DNA from: Chloroflexi bacterium 54-19
GTDB taxonomy: Bacteria; Chloroflexota; Chloroflexia; Chloroheliales; Chloroheliaceae
Length of the DNA stretch: 64,000 nt
Assembly (NCBI GenBank): GCA_001898225.1
Contig: MKTJ01000032.1
Span: forward strand, 85,101-149,100
Reading direction: 5' to 3'
A model generated the notes under the pieces. That model did not search any database, was not told the origin of the DNA, and was given only the letters and a program-made list of their open reading frames with translations. Each line of letters begins with the position of its first letter. Position 1 is the stretch's first letter. Below, one piece after another: positions 10,501 to 17,759 of the stretch. A program made the translations under genes and the position numbers.

Positions 10501-11090
10501 TCGGCGAACCAGTTGCCGGTCCGGGCCGATTCAAATTTATCGTTAGTGAGGATATCGAAGGGTAGCTGGAAACGCCGGTTGAGTTCGTCTTGCCACTGCT
10601 CAACAAGGCTTCCCGGACATACAATCAGACAACGATTTACATCTCCACGCACCAACAATTCTTTGATAAGTAACCCTGCCATAATAGTTTTTCCGGCCCC
10701 AGGGTCGTCAGCCAGCAGGAAATGAAGCGGTTGGCGGGTCAGCATTTCACCATAGACGGCCGTAATTTGGTGGGGAAGTGGTTCTACCATTGAGGTATGT
10801 ACTGCTAACATCGGGTCGAAAAGGTGAGCAAGATGAATTCTGTAAGCTTCTGAAACAAGGCGGAGCATAGCACCATCAGCTTCAAAACTCCATGCCTTAC
10901 TTGCTGAAACTATTTCGAGACTTGCTTCCCGCTCCCGGTAAATTAACTCAATGCCAGGTCTTCCAGCTGCATCTTTGTAAGTGAGTTCTATAGCTGGGCC
11001 AATCTGCCTTACATCAATGACGGTCACTAAACTATCCGGTAAAATACCCTTGAGAGAATCGCCTTGTTTTATATCTTCGAGCCTTATCAT
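7518..11090 (-). CDS. SNF2/DEAH-type helicase with C-terminal DUF3883-like domain (DISARM DrmD-like)
   Basis: About 1190 residues. The chosen start (MIRLEDIKQGDSLKG) matches the usual beginning of these helicases; a longer in-frame extension to 11162 is less likely. Motif I is LADDPGAGKTIMAGLL (~residue 126) and motif II is IICDEAHKLSA (~230). The second helicase lobe carries VLVATDAAGEGINLQ and the arginine-finger motif QRFGRIHRIGQ. The C-terminus (GYDIESS, then LRFLEVKGRITGADTVTVSKNE) resembles DUF3883, a nuclease-like or DNA-binding domain often fused to such helicases. It is the first gene of the minus-strand operon, preceded by a promoter and a long inverted repeat. Probably it translocates on invading DNA. 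The family assignment is firm, the DrmD comparison approximate. Confidence 0.92.
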   Translation of the reverse strand: MIRLEDIKQGDSLKGILPDSLVTVIDVRQIGPAIELTYKDAAGRPGIELIYREREASLEIVSASKAWSFEADGAMLRLVSEAYRIHLAHLFDPMLAVHTSMVEPLPHQITAVYGEMLTRQPLHFLLADDPGAGKTIMAGLLIKELLVRGDVNRCLIVCPGSLVEQWQDELNRRFQLPFDILTNDKFESARTGNWFAETPLAICRLDKLSRNENVQAKLEQTDWDLIICDEAHKLSATFFGGEVKYTQRYRLGQLLYRLTRHFLLLTATPHNGKEEDFQLFMALLDPDRFEGRFRDGVHASDNSDLFRRLVKEQLLKFDGTPLFPERRAYPVLYDLSQLEMQLYNQLTAYVQQEFNRAEALENEGRRGTVGFALTTLQRRLASSPEAIYRSVQRRRERLEKRVEEEKQSRTNSQGRLNLRATLPTLTSDDLDDLDDAPDTEIEQTEDQVVDQATAARTIAELEAEILTLTHLENLAFRVRRSGTDRKWEQLSSLLQNEAEMFSGEGERRKLVIFTEHRDTLNYLVERIRALLGQPEAVVAIHGGVQREQRRQAQDTFTQQKEVQVLVATDAAGEGINLQRAHLMVNYDLPWNPNRIEQRFGRIHRIGQTEVCHLWNLIASGTREGEVFHRLLEKLDEAREALGGQVFDVLGHVTFENRPLRDLLVEAIRYGDKPEVRARLYKVVDNALDREKLIGLLEDRALAPNTMNASTVRRVREEMERAEARRFQPHFIAAFFLEAFKHLGGTIREREPKRYEITFVPAVIRNHPRPLNSPDPVLQRYERITFEKSLINVQGKPTAAFVCPGHSLLEATQNLILERYRDLLKAGAVLIDPSDPGEEPRALFYLEHSIQDARLDRSGQRHTVSRQVQFVELDRQGGAHPAGYAPYLNYRPLTPDERSQITPVLEADWLKRDLEQEARTYAIINLVPQHFEEVSSRKIALVNKTKAAVHERLTKEVIYWNRRAREIEEEERAGRTPRLNSAKASQRADDLEARRRKRLEELDQEARLSPLPPVVVGGALVIPAGLLARLKGQRDETAGVFARETKRVELLAMQAVMAAESKLGYVPRDVSALKCGYDIESSIPGTGLLRFLEVKGRITGADTVTVSKNEILTALNKPEDFILALVEVPLDPNFKDRDAYRGIAETPEPYRAEPLECEVRYLRRPFTREPDFGVTSVNYNFHDLWNRAEKV

Positions 11091-11320
11091 CTTAAACCAC
11101 TTTAGATTGCATTCATAAAAAATACATGGAATACAAAAATAAAAAACTATCATACTTTGCATCGTCAGGCAAAGAAATTTATGAACACATTTCGGCTAGA
11201 AAGAAATTGACGCTTAAATCTGAAACGATGAATTCATAATCGGCACGCAGCATAAGGCGAGTCCGTCTTTCAGTTTGGATTACTTTTGTAAGGAATTACT
11301 GCGGATAAAACTTATATAAA

Positions 11321-11349
11321 AGATTAAACTTTTTTTATTAACATGTCAA
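11321..11349 (-). promoter_or_regulatory. sigma70-type promoter of the defence operon
   Basis: Read on the minus strand: -35 TTGACA (11349-11344), a 17-bp spacer and -10 TAATCT (11326-11321). It leaves a ~200-nt leader before the helicase start at 11090. The -35 box overlaps one arm of the inverted repeat described next, a typical arrangement for repression. Confidence 0.6.
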
Positions 11350-11393
11350 GTATTTTCTTTTTGTACGGGCCTAACACAAGAAAATGCTTGACA
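11344..11393. promoter_or_regulatory. 16-bp inverted repeat over the defence promoter
   Basis: Arms TGTCAAGTATTTTCTT (11344-11359) and AAGAAAATGCTTGACA (11378-11393) match with one mismatch, 18 bp apart. It starts inside the -35 box and reaches almost to the stop of the upstream HTH gene. It could be an operator (the neighbouring HTH protein is a candidate ligand) or a transcript hairpin ending the upstream gene. There is no T tail, which favours an operator. Confidence 0.5.
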
Positions 11394-11395
11394 AC

Positions 11396-11923
11396 TTATT
11401 TTATTTTCCTTGAACCGGTATAACTTTCTAATTCATACCGAAGTTGATCGCTCAAATGGTTTGCCTGTGCCTGACTCTCTAACAATTTGAGTAGGGCTTC
11501 TGCTCTTGCCTTACTTCGTATTTTTTCTTCAACAATTCGTGAGTCATAGTTCTCTAAGCTGTCTCCATGTATTGGTAATGGCTTTTGATAGAGATGCTCA
11601 ATCACACGATAAAATCCTTTTTCCGCACCGGGTTCTTTTGGAAGGTTATTATTATTTTGGTTACTATCTAACTCTATTATTGGGATATGTATCTTGTCTT
11701 GCTTGACTACCCTTTTGCTGGGTCTTGGATGGTATTTATCTCGTACAAATTGTAGTAAATCTTCTTCGCTGACTTCCCACTCAGTTCGGCGGATATGCAT
11801 GTTACCCTCGCCCTTTCGGACTGCTTTCAGGCGGCCTGATGCACATGCCTTACGAAGGGTATTCGGATCAACATGCTGGTTATGCAAGGTTTTGAGATAG
11901 TTTGTAGCTTCCTGTAAGTTCAT
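11396..11923 (-). CDS. HTH (excisionase/MerR-like) DNA-binding protein, unknown role
   Basis: About 175 residues from ATG 11923; a TTG five codons upstream is also possible. The N-terminal ~65 residues (MNLQEATNYLKT, then VDPNTLRKACASGRLKAVRKG) look like a winged helix of the excisionase/MerR type that recognises DNA. A polar linker rich in N, K and P and a helical C-terminal half (EEKIRSKARAEALLKLLESQ) follow. It lies directly upstream of the defence operon on the same strand, separated by a promoter and an inverted repeat, so it may regulate that operon. It is not an integrase partner in any visible way. Confidence 0.65.
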   Translation of the reverse strand: MNLQEATNYLKTLHNQHVDPNTLRKACASGRLKAVRKGEGNMHIRRTEWEVSEEDLLQFVRDKYHPRPSKRVVKQDKIHIPIIELDSNQNNNNLPKEPGAEKGFYRVIEHLYQKPLPIHGDSLENYDSRIVEEKIRSKARAEALLKLLESQAQANHLSDQLRYELESYTGSRKIK

Positions 11924-12108
11924 GATTTTTAAGTCCAAGATGCGTTATCACTCTGAAGGTTTACGACATTATATTCCTTTGCACGCACTTCGTCTAGAAG
12001 TTAATTATCTATTTTATATTTTTTTATTGTATGGTTATATCTTCTGTTACAACCTACAAGTAGCTTTCTACAATTGGATCAACTTACCAGATTTACAAGT
12101 CTAACCAT

Positions 12109-12152
12109 AAAAAAAGCCGGACGACAGCCCATCTCTGGACCACCGCCCGGCT
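12109..12152 (-). terminator. rho-independent terminator after the ardC-like gene
   Basis: On the minus strand a stem GCCGGGC / GTCCGGC (with G-T pairs) is followed by a run of seven T. It begins a few bases after the stop codon of the ardC-like gene. Confidence 0.7.
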
Positions 12153-12159
12153 ATTTCTA

Positions 12160-13122
12160 TTAGGCTTCCGACTGACTGCCACCCTCCCAGGGGTCTTTAG
12201 GCACAGACCCTTCCAGTAGATCGAGCATCCGGTGTACGGTGCGCTGTACCCGACCCATCACGGTCTTGATGACTTCGCTGCCCTCGCGCTTCGCGGCCCA
12301 GCCCGCCACATACGGGAAGGTGTAAGCCGTGGTGTCGATGCCGTAGTAGGAACTTACCACGAATGCAACCGCCTCGGCCACCGTCTCACGCTCGTCACGC
12401 GGACTGCCTTCTCGGCCCGCATCGAAGTGATGGCCGAGTTCGTGAGCCAGCGTCTTGACCATCTGGACCTGGGCGGCCTTCTTCACGTAGATGAGCTTCG
12501 ACCCCGGCAGGTAGTAGCCGTTGTAGGCCGGATCTTTTTCGGCCTCGCCCATCAGGTCGTAGTGGGTGACCTTGAGACCTTCGTGCTCGGCCAGGTTGTC
12601 CAGCCGCCGGTAGAGTTCGGCACCTTCCTCGCCCTGAAGTTGTCCGGGTGCAATACTCGGCAACTCCTCACCTTCGGTCTGACTGATATCGAAGACACTT
12701 ACGGTCTTGAACGTAATGCCTTTGAAGACTTCTTCGGTCCCGGTAGCCTTATCTTCGATGATCCGTTCGAAAGGCTGAGGAGCCAGGATGTTGATGCCCT
12801 TCGAGCCTTTGACAACCTGGCGTTTCAGGCTCTGCCAGGTCCGGTACCCGGCCACGCGGGTCGCGTTCGGAAACTGCAGCAGGATGAGGACCTGGTTGTT
12901 CAGGCTGTAGGTGTGGAAGCGGCTCGCAACCTTGAGCCAGCGTTTGAAGTCGTCGCTGCTCTGGATACCCGTGACGCCCTGCTCCAATTGCTGCATCAGT
13001 CCGGCGATGCGGTCCTGGCGTTCCTGCTGCCAGTCCTGGGCCTGGTTCTTCTGGCTGCTTTTGCCACCACCGCGGCTGCAGCTAAACTTGCTATTGGTCT
13101 GGTTCTGATTTAAACTGGTCAT
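12160..13122 (-). CDS. ardC: ArdC-like antirestriction protein (ssDNA-binding domain + zinc metallopeptidase)
   Basis: 320 residues. Residues ~30-115 (FKRWLKVASRFHTYSLNNQV, then VAGYRTWQSLKRQVVKGSKG) match the ArdC N-terminal ssDNA-binding domain. The C-terminal half has the metallopeptidase motif HELGHH (227-232) with a downstream ETVAEAVAF helix supplying the third ligand. ArdC proteins of conjugative plasmids protect incoming single-stranded DNA from host restriction. The gene has its own terminator and a long leader containing one of three related structured-looking elements. The carrying of an antirestriction gene beside a defence operon fits a conjugative element that both evades and imposes defence. 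Confidence 0.88.
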   Translation of the reverse strand: MTSLNQNQTNSKFSCSRGGGKSSQKNQAQDWQQERQDRIAGLMQQLEQGVTGIQSSDDFKRWLKVASRFHTYSLNNQVLILLQFPNATRVAGYRTWQSLKRQVVKGSKGINILAPQPFERIIEDKATGTEEVFKGITFKTVSVFDISQTEGEELPSIAPGQLQGEEGAELYRRLDNLAEHEGLKVTHYDLMGEAEKDPAYNGYYLPGSKLIYVKKAAQVQMVKTLAHELGHHFDAGREGSPRDERETVAEAVAFVVSSYYGIDTTAYTFPYVAGWAAKREGSEVIKTVMGRVQRTVHRMLDLLEGSVPKDPWEGGSQSEA

Positions 13123-13199
13123 GGTAGAAACCTCATATTTCTACTACCTGGTTACCTGCTCTAGTCCAGCCGGTAACCTTTTTGTTTTCCGGGGGCCCT

Positions 13200-13390
13200 G
13201 TTGCCCCCTTCAAAAATCCTTAGAACACGAGCCGACAAGCCCCAGACGCCGCAGCGGCTGGCCCTGATAAAAGAGTTTTGGGGTACAGCGCCAAGCGACC
13301 CCAAAAACTTTTTCAGGGTCGGAATGCAGCAGGGCGGCGGTTCTCTAGGCCGACATGCAAATGAAGAGGCTTGGGCTTGTGATAAGATGA
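13200..13390 (-). ncRNA. conserved leader element, copy 1 (before ardC-like gene)
   Basis: Minus-strand leader sharing ordered blocks with two other copies (13950-14104 and 19478-19623): TATCACA-type start, CTCT-CAT, ATTCCGACC, CTTGTCGG, and TTTTTGAAGGG near the 3' end. CCGAC in the first block can pair with GTCGG in the later block. In this copy the enclosed arms differ from the other two: a CCCTGA/TCAGGG stem carrying TTTGGGGT/ACCCCAAA, then a CCAG/CTGG stem. Not a class I recognise. Confidence 0.6.
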
Positions 13391-13519
13391 GAAGAAGGGG
13401 GAGAGCCGAAAAAGGAGGTACGGAGGAAAAAGGCGGCGGCGAGCTTTTTTCCTCTGTGGAACCGGCGACGGTGGTCATGCGAGGCTCTGGGAGCTTGACC
13501 GCCTGAGACGGTTTCGGTT

Positions 13520-13580
13520 TTGATTAGTAACGCCTCGTTAGCACTAATTCCTGGCTGGCAATTATTGCGTTACTAATCAA
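13520..13580. repeat. perfect 14-bp inverted repeat with 33-bp spacer
   Basis: TTGATTAGTAACGC (13520-13533) and its exact complement GCGTTACTAATCAA (13567-13580). It lies between the leader of the ardC-like gene and the terminator of the SH3-like gene, where no gene is seen. It could be a recombination site, an operator for the ardC promoter or the hairpin of a small RNA. Confidence 0.5.
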
Positions 13581-13651
13581 TAGCGCAGCTTACTCCATTT
13601 AATTCCCAAATAATTCTGCTTCAATTCCGCTCGGGTCATACCTTGCTCGTG

Positions 13652-13688
13652 ACAAAAAGAAAACCCCGCCGAACTATTCCAGCGGGGC
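13652..13688 (-). terminator. rho-independent terminator after SH3-like gene 1
   Basis: On the minus strand the stem CCCCGCTG / CGGCGGGG with an 8-nt loop (13687-13664) is followed by TTTTCTTTTT. It lies just downstream of the stop at 13707. Confidence 0.8.
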
Positions 13689-13706
13689 GGTTGTGGTTCA
13701 AGAGGG

Positions 13707-13919
13707 TTACTTCTGACCTGGCTCGATTTTGTCCAGGACGAAACAACCGAGGGTACTTCGCTCCCCGCTATCCCAGGCAACGGTGACCTCGTTCTGGTGC
13801 CAGCGTTCCTGGGGTATCCGGTCAATTGTCCCGGTAGTTCCAACCGGCAGGCTCGGGTAGTGCTTCTGACTTACAACTACTCGATCTCCAACCTTAAACG
13901 GCTTGTCCAGTCTGTTCAT
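13707..13919 (-). CDS. SH3-like (KOW-type) small protein, copy 1
   Basis: 70 residues (MNRLDKPFKVGDRVVVSQKH, then LPVGTTGTIDRIPQERW and EVTVAWDSGERSTLGCFVL). The 'GDRVVV...G..GTI..I' pattern is that of a single SH3-like barrel of the kind used for nucleic-acid or protein contacts. Close paralogue of the gene at 19190-19414 (most residues identical up to LGCFVL). Both genes are preceded by the conserved leader element and transcribed alone. Function unknown; the shared leader with the ardC-like gene suggests co-regulation, perhaps on entry into a new host. Confidence 0.8.
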   Translation of the reverse strand: MNRLDKPFKVGDRVVVSQKHYPSLPVGTTGTIDRIPQERWHQNEVTVAWDSGERSTLGCFVLDKIEPGQK

Positions 13920-13949
13920 AGCTTTTAACCTCTTTCGTCTTAGCTTTAG

Positions 13950-14104
13950 GGCGGCTCGGTTACCTGCCCTTCAAAAACCGCTAAGCACGGCCCGACAAGT
14001 CCTGGGCGGTTCTTTAAGCCCAGCCGCTTTGCGGTCGGAATACAACTGGCCGGTGATTTTTAGACCGGCCGGTTGTATGGAGAGACTTGGGGCTGTGATA
14101 AGGT
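13950..14104 (-). ncRNA. conserved leader element, copy 2 (before SH3-like gene 1)
   Basis: Minus strand. Best-formed copy: hairpin ATACAAC-CGGCCGGT / ACCGGCC-GTTGTAT, then ATTCCGACCGC, a CCGC/GCGG mini-hairpin, CTGGGC/GCCCAG, GGACTTGTCGGGC, and TTTTTGAAGGGCAGGTAAC. The first hairpin's second base pair is A-T here and C-G in copy 3 (ATCCAAC/GTTGGAT), a compensatory change. Ends about 30 bp before the gene's ribosome-binding site. Confidence 0.65.
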
Positions 14105-14125
14105 TAAAAGGAAGGGTAGGTAGCA

Positions 14126-14233
14126 GTGGAATTATTTTGGAAAAGTTTTGGAATTGTTTTGGAAAAGAAATCTCTTGACAAAGCCGTTAAAGAGAAACTT
14201 ACTCGGAAGTTGGCAGATTATCTTTTAAGGTAG
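14126..14233 (+). CDS. possible 35-aa small protein
   Basis: GTG start 9 bp after AAGGAAGG, then a basic helical peptide (ELFWKSFGIVLEKKS, ending TRKLADYLLR) and TAG. It runs away from the leader of SH3-like gene 1. The DNA contains an imperfect direct repeat (GGAATTATTTTGGAAAAG / GGAATTGTTTTGGAAAAG), so it may equally be non-coding. Confidence 0.2.
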   Translation: MELFWKSFGIVLEKKSLDKAVKEKLTRKLADYLLR

Positions 14234-14345
14234 TTTCCATTTTGAGGTGCTTGCTTGGCTTCACCCTATAGCGAGTACAAACGAATTGGTAATGACGGTT
14301 AAGTGGTGCTCAGCAGGACAAAATCTTATTTACCCGTATATGATA

Positions 14346-15122
14346 CTAAGCCCGATGGAAAGTTACCGTCTCACTTTTAAGGCTAAGGCTTTCAACTACC
14401 CAACCTGTCTCCAGCCAGGCATAAGCATTAACGTGGGTTGTACCGGGAGATTTATCAGTCCACCAGACCGTATATTGCCTGGCCGAAGAGGGCAGAGCAT
14501 CGTTGATTATTTCCTCAATTTTGGAAAAGGTGAGGCTTACCCGGGTTTTGTCAGGTACTATAGATTCGAACCACAGTTGAAGAGGATAATACTTACCCGG
14601 TGAATCCGGACTGGCTTCTTCAACATATTTATACTCGATGAATTTAATCTCCGACCATTTTTTACCGCGGAGTTTCCCAGCGAGAAATCCCGCGCCGGTG
14701 ATACCGAAGCTGCTGACATCAAAATACTGGGTACTTCCCGCCATTCCACCCCGCGAATCTTTACGAAAATCAGTAGCTTGCAAAACCCCCAGGATAAGAA
14801 CCCGAACAGGAAATTCATTTTTAGGCCGCAGTTTATTAGCCAGACCAACTGCTTTCATGCGGTAATCGGTTTCTCTGCCCAGACCCCCAATCCAGCGTAT
14901 CGTAGTGCTATCGTCAGGCTGCACATCGACTGCCGCTTCGATATTTGCAACTGCGGACACCCCCTTACCATGATAAAGGCCAAAGTAGCGGCTCGGCCGG
15001 TGGTTGTATGCCCCTTTATCGGCCGGGCAAATATAGGCTCGTTCTCGCTCAACCTCTTCGAAGCTTTTCGCGCAATTTACTACAAGCAGAACTTGGTTAT
15101 CCCAGGCCAGTTTTTCATCCAT
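14346..15122 (-). CDS. unknown N-terminal domain + C-terminal DUF7662-like domain
   Basis: 258 residues. The last ~85 (KYYPLQLWFESIVPDKTRVSL, then FSKIEEIINDALPSSARQY, WWTD and WLETGWVVESLSL) match the pattern of DUF7662, a small domain found in many mobile-element and defence-associated proteins. The first ~165 residues contain FGLYHGKGVSAVANIEAAVDV and VRVLILG and resemble no family I know. No signal peptide or membrane segment. Single gene on the minus strand with no close partner. Confidence 0.75.
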   Translation of the reverse strand: MDEKLAWDNQVLLVVNCAKSFEEVERERAYICPADKGAYNHRPSRYFGLYHGKGVSAVANIEAAVDVQPDDSTTIRWIGGLGRETDYRMKAVGLANKLRPKNEFPVRVLILGVLQATDFRKDSRGGMAGSTQYFDVSSFGITGAGFLAGKLRGKKWSEIKFIEYKYVEEASPDSPGKYYPLQLWFESIVPDKTRVSLTFSKIEEIINDALPSSARQYTVWWTDKSPGTTHVNAYAWLETGWVVESLSLKSETVTFHRA

Positions 15123-15514
15123 GGCTCGCGCTCCTCAATATTTACTCTTCCGGTTGATGTTAAAATATTTATGGGAATATTAAATTTTCGGGTCTTGGTG
15201 AAGAATTCAGGTTAAATTATACTTCCTTCTCCGCAATTTTCCCATTACAAGCTGATTTTTTTATGAAATAACTTATTGGGTACGGGCATTATTATTTGGA
15301 CTAAAATAGTCGGTTAGAAAGTTTAGCTTATTCTAGAGTCTTGTTTTTGCTTGTTGCCTAATTCGAAGAATAACCAAGGATAGGTCCGGTACTTACACTT
15401 GAACATAACAGTTAATCCGTTTAGTGTTAATAGTCGTTTCTTGTCCAACTACTCCTCGGACCCAGTTAACAATACGTAATAAGCTTACTTCTTGATTATT
15501 ATGTCAACTTATAT
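15123..15514. other. intergenic, nothing recognised
   Basis: AT-rich stretch between the DUF7662 gene and the ORF6C-like pseudogene. No convincing ORF, hairpin or repeat seen. Confidence 0.5.
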
Positions 15515-15849
15515 TTATTTACCTTTTTCGCGCCAATTTTCCAAAAATTTCATCACTGCTATAAACTGGTCCGCCCGGATATTCTTGTAGCTGCTAACCC
15601 CAAAGCGCCGGTATAGCTCCTGATAAACGCCCTGATAATGGTTCTTACTTTTATTCTGGGTGGTGAGGTATTCAGCATGCCCTTTACCGCCTGACCAACC
15701 TCGGCCGTCTGTACCTCGGTAATATTACTCCCTGGTGAGAGTCCTTTTTCAAGGCAGGTCACCCTGGCATCTAAATTCTTGAAGGCTATCACCACGTTGT
15801 CCAGACGAGAGTAAAGCCGCCGCTCCTGCACCATCAATTCTTCAGACAT
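15515..15849 (-). pseudogene. frameshifted ORF6C-type phage regulator
   Basis: The N-terminal frame (MSEELMVQERRLYSRLDNV, then VTCLEKGLS) is a short coiled segment. The natural C-terminus is in another frame: GHAEYLTTQNKSKNHYQGVY, then ELYRRFGVSSYKNI and FIAVMKFLENWREKGK, stop at 15515. This fits the ORF6C domain that ends many phage antirepressors. The frames cross around 15660-15680, so one base appears lost or gained. Either a decayed gene or a sequencing error. The BRO-family gene at 29247-30182 is the intact antirepressor-type gene of the window. Confidence 0.6.
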
Positions 15850-16042
15850 TTGGCAATAGTAGGTCCATTTAACGAATTTGTAGTCAAGTGGGAGCTCTGA
15901 GTAGCTTTTGGGCGTGTACTGTATGCATGATACATATGATGCTCACTTTGATAAAACCTGGATGTCTACTAACTGATCCAGGTAAAGTCTGCTGCTACGG
16001 TATGGGGAAGTAATGAGAGCGCCAGTTAATATGATTTTTCTT

Positions 16043-16078
16043 CGCACTAGTGCGTTATTGCGATAGTACGATTGTGCG
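16043..16078. repeat. octad array A
   Basis: Unspaced 8-bp units CTAGTGCG, TTATTGCG, ATAGTACG, ATTGTGCG with a reverse CGCACTAG at the left edge. Leftmost member of the dispersed octad family; isolated within the otherwise featureless 15850-16292 gap. Confidence 0.7.
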
Positions 16079-16292
16079 TCACTTTAGCATTTATAACCTG
16101 ACACAATATTTTGAATGTAATTGATATTCTAGGAAGAAAGGTTACAAGTATAGTGCCGGACAGCATGCATTATCCTTTATCAAGGAGAAACAATTGAGGT
16201 TGCCGTGTAAGGTTAAGATAGGTGGTGGGTATATAAGTTTTGACAATCAGGATTAACACAACCTAAATTTTGATTGTAGTACTAACAAGGAA

Positions 16293-16451
16293 TTATTTTG
16301 GAAAGAATTTTGCAATCTGGTCCCTGTTACATATCAAGGATAGATCGAAATCTTTATTTTTAACAGGCATGCAACCAGCATCAATTACAAGTTCGTACGC
16401 TTCTTTTAACTTCGGTTCCTCATGAATAATATAGAACATGATTTGATTCAC
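16293..16451 (-). CDS. small 52-aa protein, coupled to the 33-aa gene
   Basis: GTG start overlaps the preceding TGA stop (GTGA), implying coupled translation. The peptide reads VNQIMFYIIHEEPKLKEAYE, then LVIDAGCMPV and FDLSLICNRDQIAKFFPK. Amphipathic and cysteine-containing, with a protein-like composition but no known family. The two small ORFs could alternatively be one frameshifted gene. Confidence 0.4.
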   Translation of the reverse strand: MNQIMFYIIHEEPKLKEAYELVIDAGCMPVKNKDFDLSLICNRDQIAKFFPK

Positions 16452-16549
16452 CCATTCGGTCGATGTTCGGACGGGCCATCAAAGTGACCTTGAATATCGT
16501 CTTTCTGGTCATTCATTCGCAAATGATAATTAACAAAATACTTTGACAT
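16448..16549 (-). CDS. small 33-aa protein with strong ribosome-binding site
   Basis: AAGGAGG lies 6-7 bp before ATG 16549; the peptide begins MSKYFVNYHLRMNDQKDD and ends PSEHRPNG. Its stop overlaps the start of the next ORF. The strong ribosome-binding site is the main support. No family recognised. Confidence 0.45.
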   Translation of the reverse strand: MSKYFVNYHLRMNDQKDDIQGHFDGPSEHRPNG

Positions 16550-16654
16550 TTTTAACCTCCTTCTTTCGCTATTACTATCATTATACTCTCTAGAAGATCT
16601 GATAAACCCCCTTGTCGTACCCCAGAGAATTATAAGAACCATTTTCGCTAACCG

Positions 16655-17116
16655 TTAAACATTCGCGCCGTAGACCGTCTTTAGCATAATTTGAAATTTC
16701 TCGGCCAAACCCATAGCATTTTGGAGCCTGTTGTAGACGGGGAAGCTTTTTTTTGCTTTGTACTCACTCATCAGGCCGATCACTATTGTCCTGAGGCAGA
16801 TGAAACAAACGTATAGCTCGTCTTCCGGCCCAAAAGCATAAGCAGGATTGTTGACTTCTTTATTCCTAGGATTAGTATTTCGCTCTAGGTGGTACGTCAT
16901 CCTGTTCCTGATCGAGTTGATGAGAAATGGGTAATTGTAAACCGTCCGCATCTCATACAACCGCTTGATCCAGTCCAGCTCCGGCTCAGTACCCTTAAGA
17001 GCAGCGATTTTATCTTCCTCACCGTTCATCGCACCTTCGTAAACGCCTATTGCAGAGGCTAGGAGAGCAATCTCGTTTAGGTTTAACCAAATTCCTTGCG
17101 ATGGTTTTTTAAACAT
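16655..17116 (-). CDS. hypothetical helical protein, 153 aa
   Basis: ATG 17116 follows AAGGAG. Mostly helical (LNEIALLASAIGVYEGAMNG, then WIKRLYEMRTVY and FICLRTIVIGLMSEYKAKK). Composition and length recall small HEPN-like proteins, but no R-x4-6-H motif is evident. It sits 13 bp downstream of the lipoprotein gene, so the two may be co-transcribed. Function unknown. Confidence 0.65.
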   Translation of the reverse strand: MFKKPSQGIWLNLNEIALLASAIGVYEGAMNGEEDKIAALKGTEPELDWIKRLYEMRTVYNYPFLINSIRNRMTYHLERNTNPRNKEVNNPAYAFGPEDELYVCFICLRTIVIGLMSEYKAKKSFPVYNRLQNAMGLAEKFQIMLKTVYGANV

Positions 17117-17129
17117 TACTTCGCTCCTT

Positions 17130-17741
17130 TTAATTTATAACGAATGAATCTAAAAACCTCTGAGCGTACCCCTGAATGGTTGCATTACCCTTATCCTTAG
17201 CCTGCATGATGGCGACAACGTGATAAGCACGCATGCCTTGAAGAAAAATCTTGGCCCTAGCATATGTTGAAGTGCCGTTCTCCATCTCCAGTTCACGGCC
17301 AGTGGCGGAACCTAGCGTTATCTGCTTTTCGCTTGTTACCTTGCTGGAAGTGACAGCCCCTTGATTGGGTTGTTGTATTTGGAGCGACGTTGCCAGGCCA
17401 TCACGCAAAGAATCCAACAGTTTAGCACTAGGTGCGGAGGCATATTCTGCTGGCAAATCGAAATAGTTCACCGTAAATCCGTTTGTGACATCCGTAGTCG
17501 CCAGGTTAAAACTGTGAACATCAGCCACGGTGCCAGATCCCATTTTACTCGGCGCAACGACCTCGTTAAAGGTACCGGGTATCGTTACTGTAAAACGGCC
17601 AGTAGCAGATTTGTAATCCTGCCAGTTGGAAGAGCTTGAAGGGTTCTGGGCCACAGCCGCAACACTGGTTGGGTCACCACAGGCAACAAGGCCAACAAAA
17701 AGAGATACGATAAAAATAGATGCCAGTATTTTTGCCAACAT
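17130..17741 (-). CDS. secreted lipoprotein, unknown function
   Basis: 203 residues from ATG 17741, which follows TGGAG; an ATG 18 bp upstream is less well placed. Signal peptide LAKILASIFIVSLFVG ends in a lipobox LVAC, so the protein is probably lipid-anchored outside the membrane. The mature part (SATGRFTVTIPGTFNEV, ITLGSATGRELEMENG, RFLDSFVIN) resembles PsbP/DUF1795-like small domains, with low certainty. Confidence 0.7.
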   Translation of the reverse strand: MLAKILASIFIVSLFVGLVACGDPTSVAAVAQNPSSSSNWQDYKSATGRFTVTIPGTFNEVVAPSKMGSGTVADVHSFNLATTDVTNGFTVNYFDLPAEYASAPSAKLLDSLRDGLATSLQIQQPNQGAVTSSKVTSEKQITLGSATGRELEMENGTSTYARAKIFLQGMRAYHVVAIMQAKDKGNATIQGYAQRFLDSFVIN

Positions 17742-17759
17742 TTCTCGCTCCACAATCAT

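Noticed and set aside
12232..13113. 293-codon open frame on the plus strand
   Set aside because: Exactly opposite the ArdC-like gene, whose domain motifs are clear; the plus frame has no family match or ribosome-binding site.
13200..13390. leader copy 1 as a protein-coding ORF (both strands have frames of ~100 codons)
   Set aside because: Conserved sequence is in base-pairing blocks shared by three leaders; frames are not conserved among copies.
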